Position numbers and translations under genes: made by a program. A DNA stretch of 64,000 bases from Lysobacter sp. (GTDB lineage Bacteria; Pseudomonadota; Gammaproteobacteria; Xanthomonadales; Xanthomonadaceae): assembly GCA_013141175.1 (NCBI GenBank), contig JABFRN010000001.1:3616001-3680000 (forward strand). Direction: 5' to 3'. Of the stretch, positions 47,110 through 55,910 are shown one piece after another (position 1 is the stretch's first letter; each line of letters opens with the position of its first letter). The notes below the pieces were generated by a model. It worked only from the letters and a program-made list of their open reading frames with translations. It was not told the DNA's origin and did not search any database.

Positions 47110-47420
47110 GGGTGTCTCCGATGGGATGCGAGGATGGCGATGGGCAGGGCGGTGTCGTTGGGCGTTCGGGCCGTGTACGTGCCGTCTTCGGGTCCGCTCG
47201 TGGAATCAGTCGCGAGCGGCGGCGGAAACCCGCCAACCGTTCGTCGGCCGGCGCGTTCGCACGGCCGAGTCCGCCGAATGCCGTGTTCGACGTTATGGAA
47301 GTCGTGCACAGGTCCGAATGCGATGGATGGCGGGATCGGACGGCTTTCCGCGACTCAGGGATCGAGGCGGTGCGTGTCCCGCACCGCCGGTCGCATCATT
47401 CATCCCGGAGGAGTCGCACC
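47110..47420. other. intergenic region between divergent secreted-protein genes
   Basis: The 311-base gap separates the starts of the M23 peptidase gene and the following forward gene. It contains the ribosome sites of both (GGAGA for the reverse gene, GGAGGAG for the forward gene) and presumably two promoters. No gene, repeat or strong hairpin was seen. Confidence 0.6.
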
Positions 47421-47984
47421 ATGTCGAAACCCTGTCTGCCGATCGCCATCGCACTGCTGTGCACCGCGTCCGCCCATGCCGCGCAACCGCCGGTCGGTGC
47501 GGACGACCTGCTCAATCGACCCGATCCGCAGATCGAGCGTCCCGGCTCGTCCGGACCGGGACAGGGCGAGCTGGAAATGGAACAGGAACTGCAGCTCGCC
47601 GGCATCCGCATTCCCTGGGGCGGAGATGCCGATGTGCCTGCCGGCCGCGCCGATGGCAAGCGCGACGGCCTGTGCGTGTTCCGTTACCGTTACGTCACCC
47701 GCAACACCGATAGCACAGCGTCGCATCCGACCAGCACGCGCATCACGCTCGGTGCGCGCAATGGTGCCGTGCTGCACGGCACGCTGTTGCCGTCGATCGC
47801 GAGCGTCGGCAGCGTGGCGTCCAGTGGGAAGATCGCACTGGCACCGGGACACTGGGTGCTATACGTGCAGATCGATGCCACCGACCGGATGATCGAACGC
47901 GACGAAACCAATAATCTGCGCCGGGTCGGCGTGACCGTGCGCGGCGATTGCGGCGCGCGCGCGTTGCGGGCATCGCCTTATTGA
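47421..47984 (+). CDS. secreted CARDB-like protein
   Basis: The 187-residue protein has a signal peptide (LPIAIALLCTASAHA), a low-complexity Pro/Gly/Glu section at about 30-60, and a beta-sandwich-like part with HWVLYVQIDATDRMIERDET and NNLRRVGVTV, which resembles CARDB domains that assist adhesion or secretion. The ATG has GGAGGAG upstream. It is divergent from the M23 peptidase and is followed by a large hairpin. Confidence 0.65.
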   Translation: MSKPCLPIAIALLCTASAHAAQPPVGADDLLNRPDPQIERPGSSGPGQGELEMEQELQLAGIRIPWGGDADVPAGRADGKRDGLCVFRYRYVTRNTDSTASHPTSTRITLGARNGAVLHGTLLPSIASVGSVASSGKIALAPGHWVLYVQIDATDRMIERDETNNLRRVGVTVRGDCGARALRASPY

Positions 47985-48008
47985 TTCGGTCAAGTGAAGT
48001 TTGAACGT

Positions 48009-48068
48009 GTGGGAGGGGCTTCAGCCCCGACTGTCGGCCGAAGGCGTCGGGGCTGAAGCCCCTCCCAC
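48009..48068. repeat. perfect 23-bp inverted repeat
   Basis: The arms (48009-48031 and 48046-48068) are perfect complements around a 14-base loop, with the piece GTGGGAGGGGCTTCAGCCCC on the left. The GGGAGGGGCTTCAGCCCC type is a common xanthomonad intergenic element. It lies between convergent genes and may also serve as a terminator for both. Confidence 0.85.
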
Positions 48069-48115
48069 AGCACAACATGAGTTCAAAATTTTTCTAGCCG
48101 GATCAATAGTCGAGG

Positions 48116-50917
48116 TCAGCCGTTGTCGCGTGCGCGGGCCAATGCCTTCGCTGCATCGACGGTCTTCGGATCGTTGTCGCCGAGTGCGTCGCGCCGCACC
48201 TGCCAGGCCTCGCGCAGCAGCGCTTCGGCTTCGCGATTGCGTTTGCGGTCGATCAGCAGTTCGCCCAGTGGCAGCAGCACCACCGCCAGGCGTTGATGCC
48301 CCGCCGGCAGGCGTTCGCGATAGATCGCCAGCGCCTGCCGCATCGAGGTTTCGGCCTCGTCGAGCCTCCCCTGGCGATGCAGCACGATGCCGAGCCGGTT
48401 GAGATCGGCGCCGACGCGGTCGTGGGTTTCGCCGTAGTCCCTGCGCTGCAGCGCGAGCGCCTCACGATAGCGATGTTCTGCGGTTGCGTATTCGCTGCGG
48501 TTTTCGGCGAGGCGACCCAGATTGAATACGGTCGCACCGCGTCCCTTGTGACCGGGTGGGTAGGCGTCCAGCGCGCGCAGATAGAAGCGTTCCGCTTCTT
48601 TCGCATCGCCGCTTTCCGACAGCAACAAGCCGATGTCGTTGAGATTTTCCGCAGTCATCGGATGATGTTCGCCGAACACGGCAAGGCGGATCCGCAGCGC
48701 ATCCTCGAACAGGGCGCGAGCACCTGCGTAGTCGCGCCGCGATTGCAGCAGGCGGCCCAGATTGGCCATCACGATCGCGGCTTCAGGATGCGCCTTTCCC
48801 AGCGACGCCTGCATCCCGGCCAGCGCTTCGCGATAAAGGCTTTCGGCGGCGTCGTATTCGCCGAGATCGCTGCGGATCATCGCGAGGTTCGACAGACTGG
48901 TGCGCAGATCGGGATGCTGCGCGGGCAGGATCTGCCGCCGCAGCGTCAGCGTCTGTTCCAGCAGCGGCTTCGCACCGGCGTAGTCGCTCTGCTGGCGCAG
49001 CGTCATCGCGAGCAGGCTGAGCGCTTCGGCGACCAGCGGATGGCGTTCGCCGTACAGCCCGCGACGCATCGCCAGAACGTCGCGGAACAGGGCTTCGGCG
49101 CCGCGCTGGTCGCCACGCCGCGCGCGCAGTTGGGCGATATCGATCATGGTCGTCGCCACCTCTTCGTGCCGCGCACCGAAGAGACGACGATAGCCGTCGA
49201 GCGCAGCCGTCAATTCCGCATCCGCTGCGCTGTACTCCGCCAATTGGCTCAGCGCGCGGCCGTGCCCGCGCTGCGCGCCCGCGAGCAACAGCGGCTGGGG
49301 CTGCGGCAGCTTGCGCAAGGTCGAGAGATTGCGCTCGAACAACGCGCGCGCCTGTTTGAAATCGCCTGCCCGGCCATACGATTCGGCGACGACGGCAAGG
49401 ACTTCGACTGCAATCTCCGGATTCTTGTCGAGTTCACCCTGCATGCTCTCCCAGCCCGCATCCAGCGCCTGGCGCGCGCTCAGCGGCACGCCGCCGGTTT
49501 CGCGCGGGTCGCTCAGCAGGAACACGCGTTTCAGCAGTGCAAGCGTCTGCCGGGTCTTTTCCGCTTCGGCCTGCGCACGGTCGCGCTCGCGGGCGATGGC
49601 CTGCGCCTGCAGCGTCGCGGTGATCGCGTAGCCGGAGAGCAGGGCGAAGATCGCGATGCCGGCGGCCACCGCCCACGCATTTCGCTTGAGGAATTTGCCG
49701 CTGCGATAACGCCAGCTTTCCGGGCGCGCAAGCACCGGCAGGCCGGTGCGCCAGCGTTCGAGGTCGTCGATCAGCGCATTCGCCGATGCGTAGCGGCGTT
49801 CCGGCGCCTTGCGCAGGGCCTTGAGCACGATGTTGTCGAGATCGCCGCGCAATTTGCGGCGCAGTGCGCCCGGTGTCGTATTGCGCGCGGCGTAGCGCTC
49901 GCTGTCGTCGTCGGCGATGCGTTCGCTAGGCCGCACCGGTTCGCTGCGGCAGATCGCGTCTTCCAGCGCACGCTGAGAAGCGTCCGGCGCATGCTGCGCG
50001 CGATGCCCGGTCAGCAGTTCGTACAGCAACAATCCGAGCTGATAGAGATCGGTCGCGGTGGAGGTCGGTTGCCCCAGCACCTGCTCCGGCGTCGCGTAGT
50101 CGGGCGTGAAGGCGCGGAGTGCGGTGCGTGTGTCCGGCTGTGCGTCGGGCTGCGGTTCGCCGGAAGTGTCCGTGAGCGCCTTCGCGATGCCGAAGTCCAG
50201 CAGCTTCGGTCTGCCGTCCGCGCCGACGAGGATATTGCCGGGTTTCAGATCCCGGTGCGCGACCAGATTGCGATGCGCGTAGGCCACGGCTTCGACGATC
50301 TGCACGAAGAGCGCGATGCGCGCGTCGATGTCGAGCCGCTGGCGGTCACAGGCGCGGTCCAGCGCTTCGCCTTCGACATATTCCATGACCAGATACGGGC
50401 GGCCGTCGCGGCTGCGTCCGCCGTCGAGCAGACGCGCGATGCCCGGATGGGTCAGCGACGCCAGGATCTGCCGTTCGCGCGCGAAGCGTTCGAGAAATGC
50501 ATCCGACTCGTCGCCCGGCCGCAGCAGTTTCAATGCACCGGTCTGATGGAACCCGGCGTCGTTGCGTTCGACCAGATAGACCGTCCCCATGCCGCCATGG
50601 CCGATCCGGCGCAGCGGCTGCCATACGCCGATGCGTTCGGGCAGCGCGTCATGCGCGTCTTCGGTCGGCGGCGAAGCCTCGAACAGGGAACGCCAGCGTG
50701 CGTGTCCGGTCTGCGGCGGCTGCAGCGCTTCCGACGCATCGGCAGCGAGTCGCAACAGGTCGCGCAGCGCGTGACCGTGTACGGCGTCCTCCGCATCGAT
50801 CGCGCATACGAACGCCTCGCGTGCGTCGCCGTGCAGATCCAATGCGGTGTCGAACAACGCATCCAGGCGGACGCGGGGGTCCTCCGCATCGGGTCCGGTC
50901 GCGGTGGGTCCGCTCAT
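48116..50917 (-). CDS. Ser/Thr protein kinase with TPR repeats
   Basis: The 933-residue membrane protein has a Hanks-type kinase domain at about 100-370: GHGGMGTVYL (106-115), the catalytic HRDLKPGN and DFGIA. One membrane helix follows at about 412-434, and then tetratricopeptide repeats of the TPR_12 type up to the end, many with A-x-x-L-Y/F-x-x-A-L. Such proteins sense or scaffold through the TPR part. Its start overlaps the end of a sigma factor gene as ATGA, so kinase and sigma factor form one unit. Confidence 0.93.
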   Translation of the reverse strand: MSGPTATGPDAEDPRVRLDALFDTALDLHGDAREAFVCAIDAEDAVHGHALRDLLRLAADASEALQPPQTGHARWRSLFEASPPTEDAHDALPERIGVWQPLRRIGHGGMGTVYLVERNDAGFHQTGALKLLRPGDESDAFLERFARERQILASLTHPGIARLLDGGRSRDGRPYLVMEYVEGEALDRACDRQRLDIDARIALFVQIVEAVAYAHRNLVAHRDLKPGNILVGADGRPKLLDFGIAKALTDTSGEPQPDAQPDTRTALRAFTPDYATPEQVLGQPTSTATDLYQLGLLLYELLTGHRAQHAPDASQRALEDAICRSEPVRPSERIADDDSERYAARNTTPGALRRKLRGDLDNIVLKALRKAPERRYASANALIDDLERWRTGLPVLARPESWRYRSGKFLKRNAWAVAAGIAIFALLSGYAITATLQAQAIARERDRAQAEAEKTRQTLALLKRVFLLSDPRETGGVPLSARQALDAGWESMQGELDKNPEIAVEVLAVVAESYGRAGDFKQARALFERNLSTLRKLPQPQPLLLAGAQRGHGRALSQLAEYSAADAELTAALDGYRRLFGARHEEVATTMIDIAQLRARRGDQRGAEALFRDVLAMRRGLYGERHPLVAEALSLLAMTLRQQSDYAGAKPLLEQTLTLRRQILPAQHPDLRTSLSNLAMIRSDLGEYDAAESLYREALAGMQASLGKAHPEAAIVMANLGRLLQSRRDYAGARALFEDALRIRLAVFGEHHPMTAENLNDIGLLLSESGDAKEAERFYLRALDAYPPGHKGRGATVFNLGRLAENRSEYATAEHRYREALALQRRDYGETHDRVGADLNRLGIVLHRQGRLDEAETSMRQALAIYRERLPAGHQRLAVVLLPLGELLIDRKRNREAEALLREAWQVRRDALGDNDPKTVDAAKALARARDNG

Positions 50918-51486
50918 GGCGGATCCATCGCCTGCAGCAGCCAGGCCCGCGCCCGCATCCAGTCGCGCTGCACGGTGCGCAGCGACGACTGCATCGTCTC
51001 GGCGGTTTCTTCTTCTGTCATGCCGGCGAAGTAGCGGCATTCGACCAACTGCGCCAGACGCGGATTGAACGCGGCGAGTTTGCACAGCGCATCGTCGATC
51101 GCCAGCAATCGTTCCGGTTCGCTCGCGTCCGCCACCACATCAGCGTCCAACGTCGCGTCGACCGCACCGCCGCCGCGTTTGCCCGCGAGCCGTCTGCGGG
51201 CGTCGTCGATCATGATCCGGCGCATCGCCCGCGCGCAGATCGCGAAGAAATGCCCCCGGTTCTGCCAGTCCACGCCGTCCTCGTCGACCAGCTGCAGATA
51301 CGCCTCCTGTACCAGACTGGTGGTGTCGAGCAGCGGGCCACGCTGACCGTCGCGGGCGAGCTGGCGATGGGCGATCGCCTTCAGCTGGTCGTAGACCAGC
51401 GGCACCACCCGGTCGAACGCCTCGCGATCGCCGGCATGGTGGCGCTGCAGCAGTCGGGTGATGTCGCTGGGCGGATCGCTGGGCAT
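50914..51486 (-). CDS. ECF sigma factor linked to the kinase
   Basis: The 190-residue protein is an ECF sigma-70 factor of the kind found with Ser/Thr kinases. It has a region 2 part with LLDTTSLVQEAYLQLVDED and FFAICARAMRRIMIDDARRR, and a region 4 helix-turn-helix with YFAGMTEEETAETMQSSLRT. No anti-sigma factor gene is near, so the downstream kinase probably controls it. The stop overlaps the kinase start. The start at 51486 is one choice; longer in-frame forms extend to 51678. Confidence 0.9.
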   Translation of the reverse strand: MPSDPPSDITRLLQRHHAGDREAFDRVVPLVYDQLKAIAHRQLARDGQRGPLLDTTSLVQEAYLQLVDEDGVDWQNRGHFFAICARAMRRIMIDDARRRLAGKRGGGAVDATLDADVVADASEPERLLAIDDALCKLAAFNPRLAQLVECRYFAGMTEEETAETMQSSLRTVQRDWMRARAWLLQAMDPP

Positions 51487-51664
51487 GGCGTGATGGAGCT
51501 CCGATCCGGTCGAGGGCCCGTGACTCGGGCGATGCGGCTCCCCTGCGACCTCAAGCGCAAAAAGCGGCCACGATCGGCCACCCCCGGGGGCGCGCATCCG
51601 CATTGCATGGGTGAGATAAACTTGGTTCAATGCGCCCCACTGTTCCGTGGATGGAAATATCGCC

Positions 51665-52642
51665 GTGAACGATCTCAACGACCTGTACTACTTCGCGATG
51701 GTGGTCGAGCACTCGGGTTTTGCCGCCGCCGAGCGCGCACTGGGTATCCCGAAATCGCGCCTCAGCCGCCGCATCAGCCAGCTCGAAACCGACATGGGTG
51801 CGCGCCTGCTGCAGCGTTCGACGCGTCGTTTCGCGGTCACCGACGTCGGCCAGAGCGTCTACCGCCACGCACAGTCGATGCTGGCCGAAGCCAGCGCCGC
51901 CCGCGAAGTGGTCGACCGGCTCAGCGCCGAACCCCGCGGCCTCGTGCGGGTGAGCGTGCCGGTCGGCATCGCCCAGGAGCTCATCCCGAAGCTGCTCCCC
52001 GATTTCCTCGCCCGCTACCCGCTGGTGCGCGTGCAACTGCACGTCAACAACCGCCGCGTGGACGTGATCAACGAAGGCTTCGACGTGGCGATCCGCGTCC
52101 GCGCGAAGCTCGACGACGACGGCAGCCTGGTGATGCGCAGCTTCGGCCAGATCCAGGAACTGCTGGTCGCCAGCCCGAAATACCTCGATCGCGCCGGCCG
52201 ACCGCGCGAGCCGGAAGAACTGGCCAGCCACACCACGCTCAGCATGAGCGAGGACGAGGCCCGCCAGCGCTGGGAACTGCAGGGCGCGGGCGGCGAAGTC
52301 CGCCGCGTCGAACTCAAACCCCGGGTCTCCGGCTTCGATTTCCCGATGCTGATGGCGCTGGCCAAACAGGGCCTGGGCGTGACCCTGCTGCCGGAAACCA
52401 TCTGCGCCGACGCCGTGCGCAACCGCGAGCTGGAAGTGGTGTTGCCCGCTTGGCGCCTGCCGATGGGCATCTGCCACGCGGTGTTCGCCTCCCGCCGCGG
52501 CCTGCTGCCGGCGGTGCGGATGTTCATCGACTACCTCGCCGAAAGCCTGCCGCCGCTGCTGGAGGCCTCGCGCCTCAACTGCCTGCACTGCCCGGGTGGG
52601 ATGGCGCCGACGAAGCAGGGTAAAATCGCCGAGCCGGCGTGA
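51665..52642 (+). CDS. LysR family transcriptional regulator
   Basis: The 325-residue protein has the LysR N-terminal helix-turn-helix (GFAAAERALGIPKSRLSRRI, residues 19-38) and a substrate-binding domain with FDVAIRVRAKLDDDGSLVMR. The start is GTG at 51665, which gives the usual MNDLNDLYYFA opening; another GTG at 51647 is in frame. It is divergent from the sigma factor gene with 178 bases between. A Cys pair at the C-terminus (NCLHC) may be redox-active. The target genes are unknown. Confidence 0.92.
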   Translation: MNDLNDLYYFAMVVEHSGFAAAERALGIPKSRLSRRISQLETDMGARLLQRSTRRFAVTDVGQSVYRHAQSMLAEASAAREVVDRLSAEPRGLVRVSVPVGIAQELIPKLLPDFLARYPLVRVQLHVNNRRVDVINEGFDVAIRVRAKLDDDGSLVMRSFGQIQELLVASPKYLDRAGRPREPEELASHTTLSMSEDEARQRWELQGAGGEVRRVELKPRVSGFDFPMLMALAKQGLGVTLLPETICADAVRNRELEVVLPAWRLPMGICHAVFASRRGLLPAVRMFIDYLAESLPPLLEASRLNCLHCPGGMAPTKQGKIAEPA

Positions 52643-52674
52643 GCCGCAATGAGTGACGGCTCGGGGTGTTGAGC

Positions 52675-52785
52675 TTGTCATCCCGAGCCGAAGGCGAGGG
52701 ACCTGCTGTGCGCTTCAGGGCACAGCCAAAAAACAGGTCCCTCACCCGATGAAGCCGGGATTCGGGATGACAACAGTTTTTTTTT
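52675..52785. repeat. inverted repeat element ending in a T run
   Basis: Outer arms TTGTCATCCCGA and TTCGGGATGACAA and inner arms GAGGGACCTG and CAGGTCCCTC pair into a long hairpin (52675-52773). A run of nine T follows at 52777-52785. The element is of the dispersed xanthomonad type and may also stop transcription of the LysR gene. Confidence 0.8.
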
Positions 52786-52805
52786 GCCGCAGTTGAAAAA
52801 AATAC

Positions 52806-52899
52806 GGAAGCGTGGCCGAGTGGTTTAAGGCAGCAGTCTTGACTGCGTAGGCCGAAGGCCGGAGCGAACATCGACCGCAGGTCGATGGTCAAACTGCCG
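52806..52899 (+). pseudogene. interrupted tRNA-Ser-like copy
   Basis: Bases 52806-52842 read like the 5' half of a tRNA-Ser, with GTGGCCGAGTGGTTTAAGGC shared with the intact gene at 52928. In the anticodon loop about 48 bases intervene, with two hairpins (GGCCGAAGGCC; ATCGACCGCAGGTCGAT), and AACTGCCG resumes at 52892. No variable arm, T arm or 3' acceptor follows. The acceptor (GGAAGCG) differs from that of the intact gene. It cannot form a working tRNA. Confidence 0.8.
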
Positions 52900-52927
52900 A
52901 TTGTCGAAGATGCACACAATTTAAAAC

Positions 52928-53017
52928 GGAGAGATGGCCGAGTGGTTTAAGGCAGCAGTCTTGAAAACTGCCGTGGGTTTACGCCCACCGTGGGTTCGAA
53001 TCCCACTCTCTCCGCCA
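52928..53017 (+). tRNA. tRNA-Ser (UGA)
   Basis: The 90-base sequence folds as a type II tRNA: acceptor GGAGAGA with TCTCTCC, D arm, anticodon stem GCAGT/ACTGC with loop CTTGAAA (anticodon TGA), a long variable arm GTGGGTTTACGCCCAC, T arm with GTTCGAATCC, and GCCA at the 3' end. It decodes UCA and probably other UCN codons. Confidence 0.97.
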
Positions 53018-53031
53018 TCACACAGAGACGA

Positions 53032-53700
53032 ATGCTGATGTGCGATGCACTTGTATGGTCCTTTGACGCAATAAGGGACATCAGTTGGCTTGAAGCTATG
53101 AAATCTATCGCTTCCGTGGCGATGGCAATCATTGCTTTTTTCGCATTAAAAAACTGGCAGCGGCAGGATAAAGCTAAAAGAAATGCGGAATTTCTTGATT
53201 CTCTGATTGAGGCTGCTCATGTCTACATTGTGGAAATAGATAAGCCGATAGCGCTCTTTGAGATGACAAAGATCGGCATGGAAAGTTATGCGCCACTGAA
53301 TGAAAGCGGTGAGGATGCAGACACGGCTATCAAGGGTGCGATCGCCTATATCCAGAAAAATGGGGAGAGGGAAGCTAAGCGTCTTCTAGAGATGCTACAA
53401 GCCGCCCAGCCGTCAATGATTAAGCTTAGATCATTGGCAGCAAAAGGACAGGTATTCAAGTTCAAAGATTATGCAAAATGCCAGAATGCAATTGCCATGC
53501 TTACATGGAATTATGAAAAGATTGAAGCCTTCGCTGCTGTTGTTGGATCTTCTACATGGAACTGGGAAAATCCTGAGGTAATGAAGAGTTTGAAGGGCGT
53601 AATGGCAATTGACGGAAACGAAGTACGTAGCAGTGTTCAAGAGAACAATGTTGCTCTTCTCGAATTCACTCGCGACACATACGAGCGTATATACGGTTAA
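53032..53700 (+). CDS. low-GC membrane-anchored orphan protein
   Basis: The 222-residue protein has a membrane helix near residues 22-38 (IASVAMAIIAFFALKN) and a helical cytoplasmic part rich in Lys and Glu. No family is recognised. The DNA is clearly richer in A and T than the surroundings, and the gene lies directly after a tRNA-Ser gene, a common integration site; both suggest transfer. No integrase or attachment repeat is visible. The start at 53032 was chosen over GTG 52990, which lies in the tRNA, and over ATG 53038. Confidence 0.75.
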   Translation: MLMCDALVWSFDAIRDISWLEAMKSIASVAMAIIAFFALKNWQRQDKAKRNAEFLDSLIEAAHVYIVEIDKPIALFEMTKIGMESYAPLNESGEDADTAIKGAIAYIQKNGEREAKRLLEMLQAAQPSMIKLRSLAAKGQVFKFKDYAKCQNAIAMLTWNYEKIEAFAAVVGSSTWNWENPEVMKSLKGVMAIDGNEVRSSVQENNVALLEFTRDTYERIYG

Positions 53701-53918
53701 TGCCATGGCTTGTCTATTTGTAGCGAGATTTGGAAGAGTTATTGAGACATCTTGCTTACTACAAACTTGATTCTTCTAAATGGTTTCAAATGGTGAATTG
53801 ACGACACATGCCTTCCTGAACCAGCCCTCCTGGCATCGATGCTTTGTCGATTTTTTCTTTGCGTGTTCACGCTTCGGCGCGTACGGTGCAGGCACACATC
53901 GTCGGAAGGGGAACGAAC

Positions 53919-54524
53919 ATGTCGCATCTGAAACTCACGAGTGCCTGCGCTTTGGCTCTGCTGCTGGTCGCAATGGATGCGAGTGCCGGGAAAACCCGCA
54001 CCAAAAGCAACAACTCGAACGACCGCGTTGCCCCCGAGGGCGTGGTGCTGCAAGAGACCGCAGTCGGGGCCAATGCCTGCGCCACAGGGACCGGCAGCTG
54101 GTCGTGGGCAGTATCGTCGGTCAGCACGATGGCTGGAGGTGCCGGGGGCGGTGCCGCAGCCGCCAGCTACGCGCGCACGGCGGATGCGCAAACCGACATC
54201 GGCGCGGTCTGCGATGCCGCGCAGTCGGCCATCGATCGGATCAATGCGGACCCCGCCAAACTCGATGCCTTGAATGCCGCGATCGAAGCCCAGGACAACG
54301 CTGCCATCGAGACGCTGTTGACCGGCAACGGGCTGTCGAAGCCGCTGGTAGCAGGTGCGCAGTTCCATGCCATCAATACCAAGGGCACCGGAGCCACGAA
54401 CGGCCGCATGGCCCAGGACATGCCCAACCGCATCAGCATGAATGTCACTGTCGCGCGCGTGGAGGGAAGCCTCAGCATCACCGTCTCCCACAACAAGACC
54501 GGCCACGTCACGCTCAATCGCTGA
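53919..54524 (+). CDS. secreted Gly/Ala-rich protein of unknown family
   Basis: The 201-residue protein has a signal peptide (ACALALLLVAMDASAG). The mature part contains a Gly/Ala run (STMAGGAGGGAAAASY) flanked by cysteines and a helical section with AAIEAQDNAAIETLLTG. I recognise no family. GGAAGGGGAA precedes the ATG. It lies between the low-GC orphan and the cyanophycin set, and its base composition is like the rest of the chromosome. Export is likely; the role is unknown. Confidence 0.7.
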   Translation: MSHLKLTSACALALLLVAMDASAGKTRTKSNNSNDRVAPEGVVLQETAVGANACATGTGSWSWAVSSVSTMAGGAGGGAAAASYARTADAQTDIGAVCDAAQSAIDRINADPAKLDALNAAIEAQDNAAIETLLTGNGLSKPLVAGAQFHAINTKGTGATNGRMAQDMPNRISMNVTVARVEGSLSITVSHNKTGHVTLNR

Positions 54525-54645
54525 GTCGAAAAAACCGCAACAAAGCCGGATGGGCGGCGGCAGGGGCGACCCGGCTGCGCTAGCACGCGTGCCGCGCATC
54601 GATCATGCAGGAGGCTTTGCCGCACCGCTCCCGTTAGAATGTCGG

Positions 54646-55863
54646 ATGCCTATCCGCCCCGCATCCGCAGCCACCTCCCCACTGACCCTGATCCGCAACG
54701 CCTCGGTGTTCGCACCCGAGGCCTTGGGGCTGCGCCAGCTGCTGATCGGCGGTGGCCGGATTCTGTGGATCGGCGCCGCTGACGAGATCGCACCGAGCAT
54801 TGCCGGCCTTGAGGTGATCGATCTGGGCGGCAACCGCCTGATTCCCGGTTTGATCGACGGCCATGCCCACGTCACCGGTGGCGGCGGCGAGGGCGGATTC
54901 GCGACCCGGGTACCGCCGGTGCCGTTGTCGCGATTCACCACCGCCGGGGTGACGACCGTGGTCGGGGTGCTCGGTACCGACGACCTCGCACGGACGCCAG
55001 GAGAACTGCTGGCTTCCGTTTACGCGCTGCGCGAGCAGGGCCTGGGCGCGTTCGCCTGGTGCGGCGGCTACCACATGCCGCCGGTCACGCTGACCGGCAG
55101 CGTTCGTGGCGACATCGTTTATCTCGACCCGGTCATCGGTGTCGGCGAATTGGCGATCAGCGATCACCGCTCCAGCCAGCCCACCTTCGACGAATTCGTC
55201 CGCATCGCGTCCGAGGCGCATGTCGCCGGTTTGATGAGCGGCAAGGCCGGCGTGCTGCATCTGCATCTGGGCGATGGCGTGCGCGGCCTCGAACTCGTGC
55301 GTCGTGCGCTGGACGACACCGAACTGCCGGCGCGGGTGTTCCATCCCACGCACATCAACCGGCGCAAGGCGCTGTTCGAGGAAGCGCTGGCGCTGGCGCG
55401 GCGCGGCTGCACGGTCGATATCACCGCATTCCCGGTCGAAGATGGAGAGGACGCTTGGTCCGCCGTCGAGGCCTGGGAGCGCTACCACGCCTCCGGCGCG
55501 CCGGCAGAGCGGCTGACCATCAGTTCCGATGCCGGCGGCTGCCTCCCCACCTTCGACCACGACGGTCGCCTCTGCAAAATGGATGTCGGCAGCGCGCACG
55601 CGCTGCTCGACGCCGTGCGTGAACTGCTCGCGCGCGGGCATGCGCTGGATGCGGTGCTGCCGGCGTTCACCCGCAACATTGCGCGCCACCTGCGTCTTGC
55701 CGGCAAAGGTGAAATCGCGGTCGGCGCCGATGCCGACCTCGTCGTGCTCGACGCCGACAGCCATGTGTCCGATGTCATGGCGCAGGGCGCCTGGCATCTG
55801 CGCAACGGCGCGGTGCTGCGGCGCGGCCTGTTCGAGGACAGCGCCGACCATGCGCGCGGATGA
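54646..55863 (+). CDS. iadA: isoaspartyl dipeptidase
   Basis: The 405-residue protein belongs to the amidohydrolase fold, with the metal site HAHVTGGGGEGG at residue 73 and a later H-x-x-H-like FHPTHINRR. IadA splits beta-aspartyl dipeptides. Directly next to cyanophycinase it should split beta-Asp-Arg, the product of cyanophycin breakdown, into aspartate and arginine. The gene ends where the cyanophycinase gene begins, or up to 48 bases before it. The family assignment is firm; the substrate is inferred. Confidence 0.9.
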   Translation: MPIRPASAATSPLTLIRNASVFAPEALGLRQLLIGGGRILWIGAADEIAPSIAGLEVIDLGGNRLIPGLIDGHAHVTGGGGEGGFATRVPPVPLSRFTTAGVTTVVGVLGTDDLARTPGELLASVYALREQGLGAFAWCGGYHMPPVTLTGSVRGDIVYLDPVIGVGELAISDHRSSQPTFDEFVRIASEAHVAGLMSGKAGVLHLHLGDGVRGLELVRRALDDTELPARVFHPTHINRRKALFEEALALARRGCTVDITAFPVEDGEDAWSAVEAWERYHASGAPAERLTISSDAGGCLPTFDHDGRLCKMDVGSAHALLDAVRELLARGHALDAVLPAFTRNIARHLRLAGKGEIAVGADADLVVLDADSHVSDVMAQGAWHLRNGAVLRRGLFEDSADHARG

Positions 55864-55910
55864 CCGGTCCTCCACGAAATCCCCTTTCAGAAAGAATCCC
55901 AGGAAGCCAG

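Noticed and set aside
52843-52891. Catalytic intron in the tRNA-Ser-like copy
   Set aside because: About 48 bases is too short for a group I or II intron, and the 3' half of the tRNA is missing, so it is treated as a broken copy.
52928-53918. Integrated element bounded by a repeat of the tRNA-Ser 3' end
   Set aside because: No second copy of the tRNA 3' sequence and no integrase was found up to the next conserved gene.
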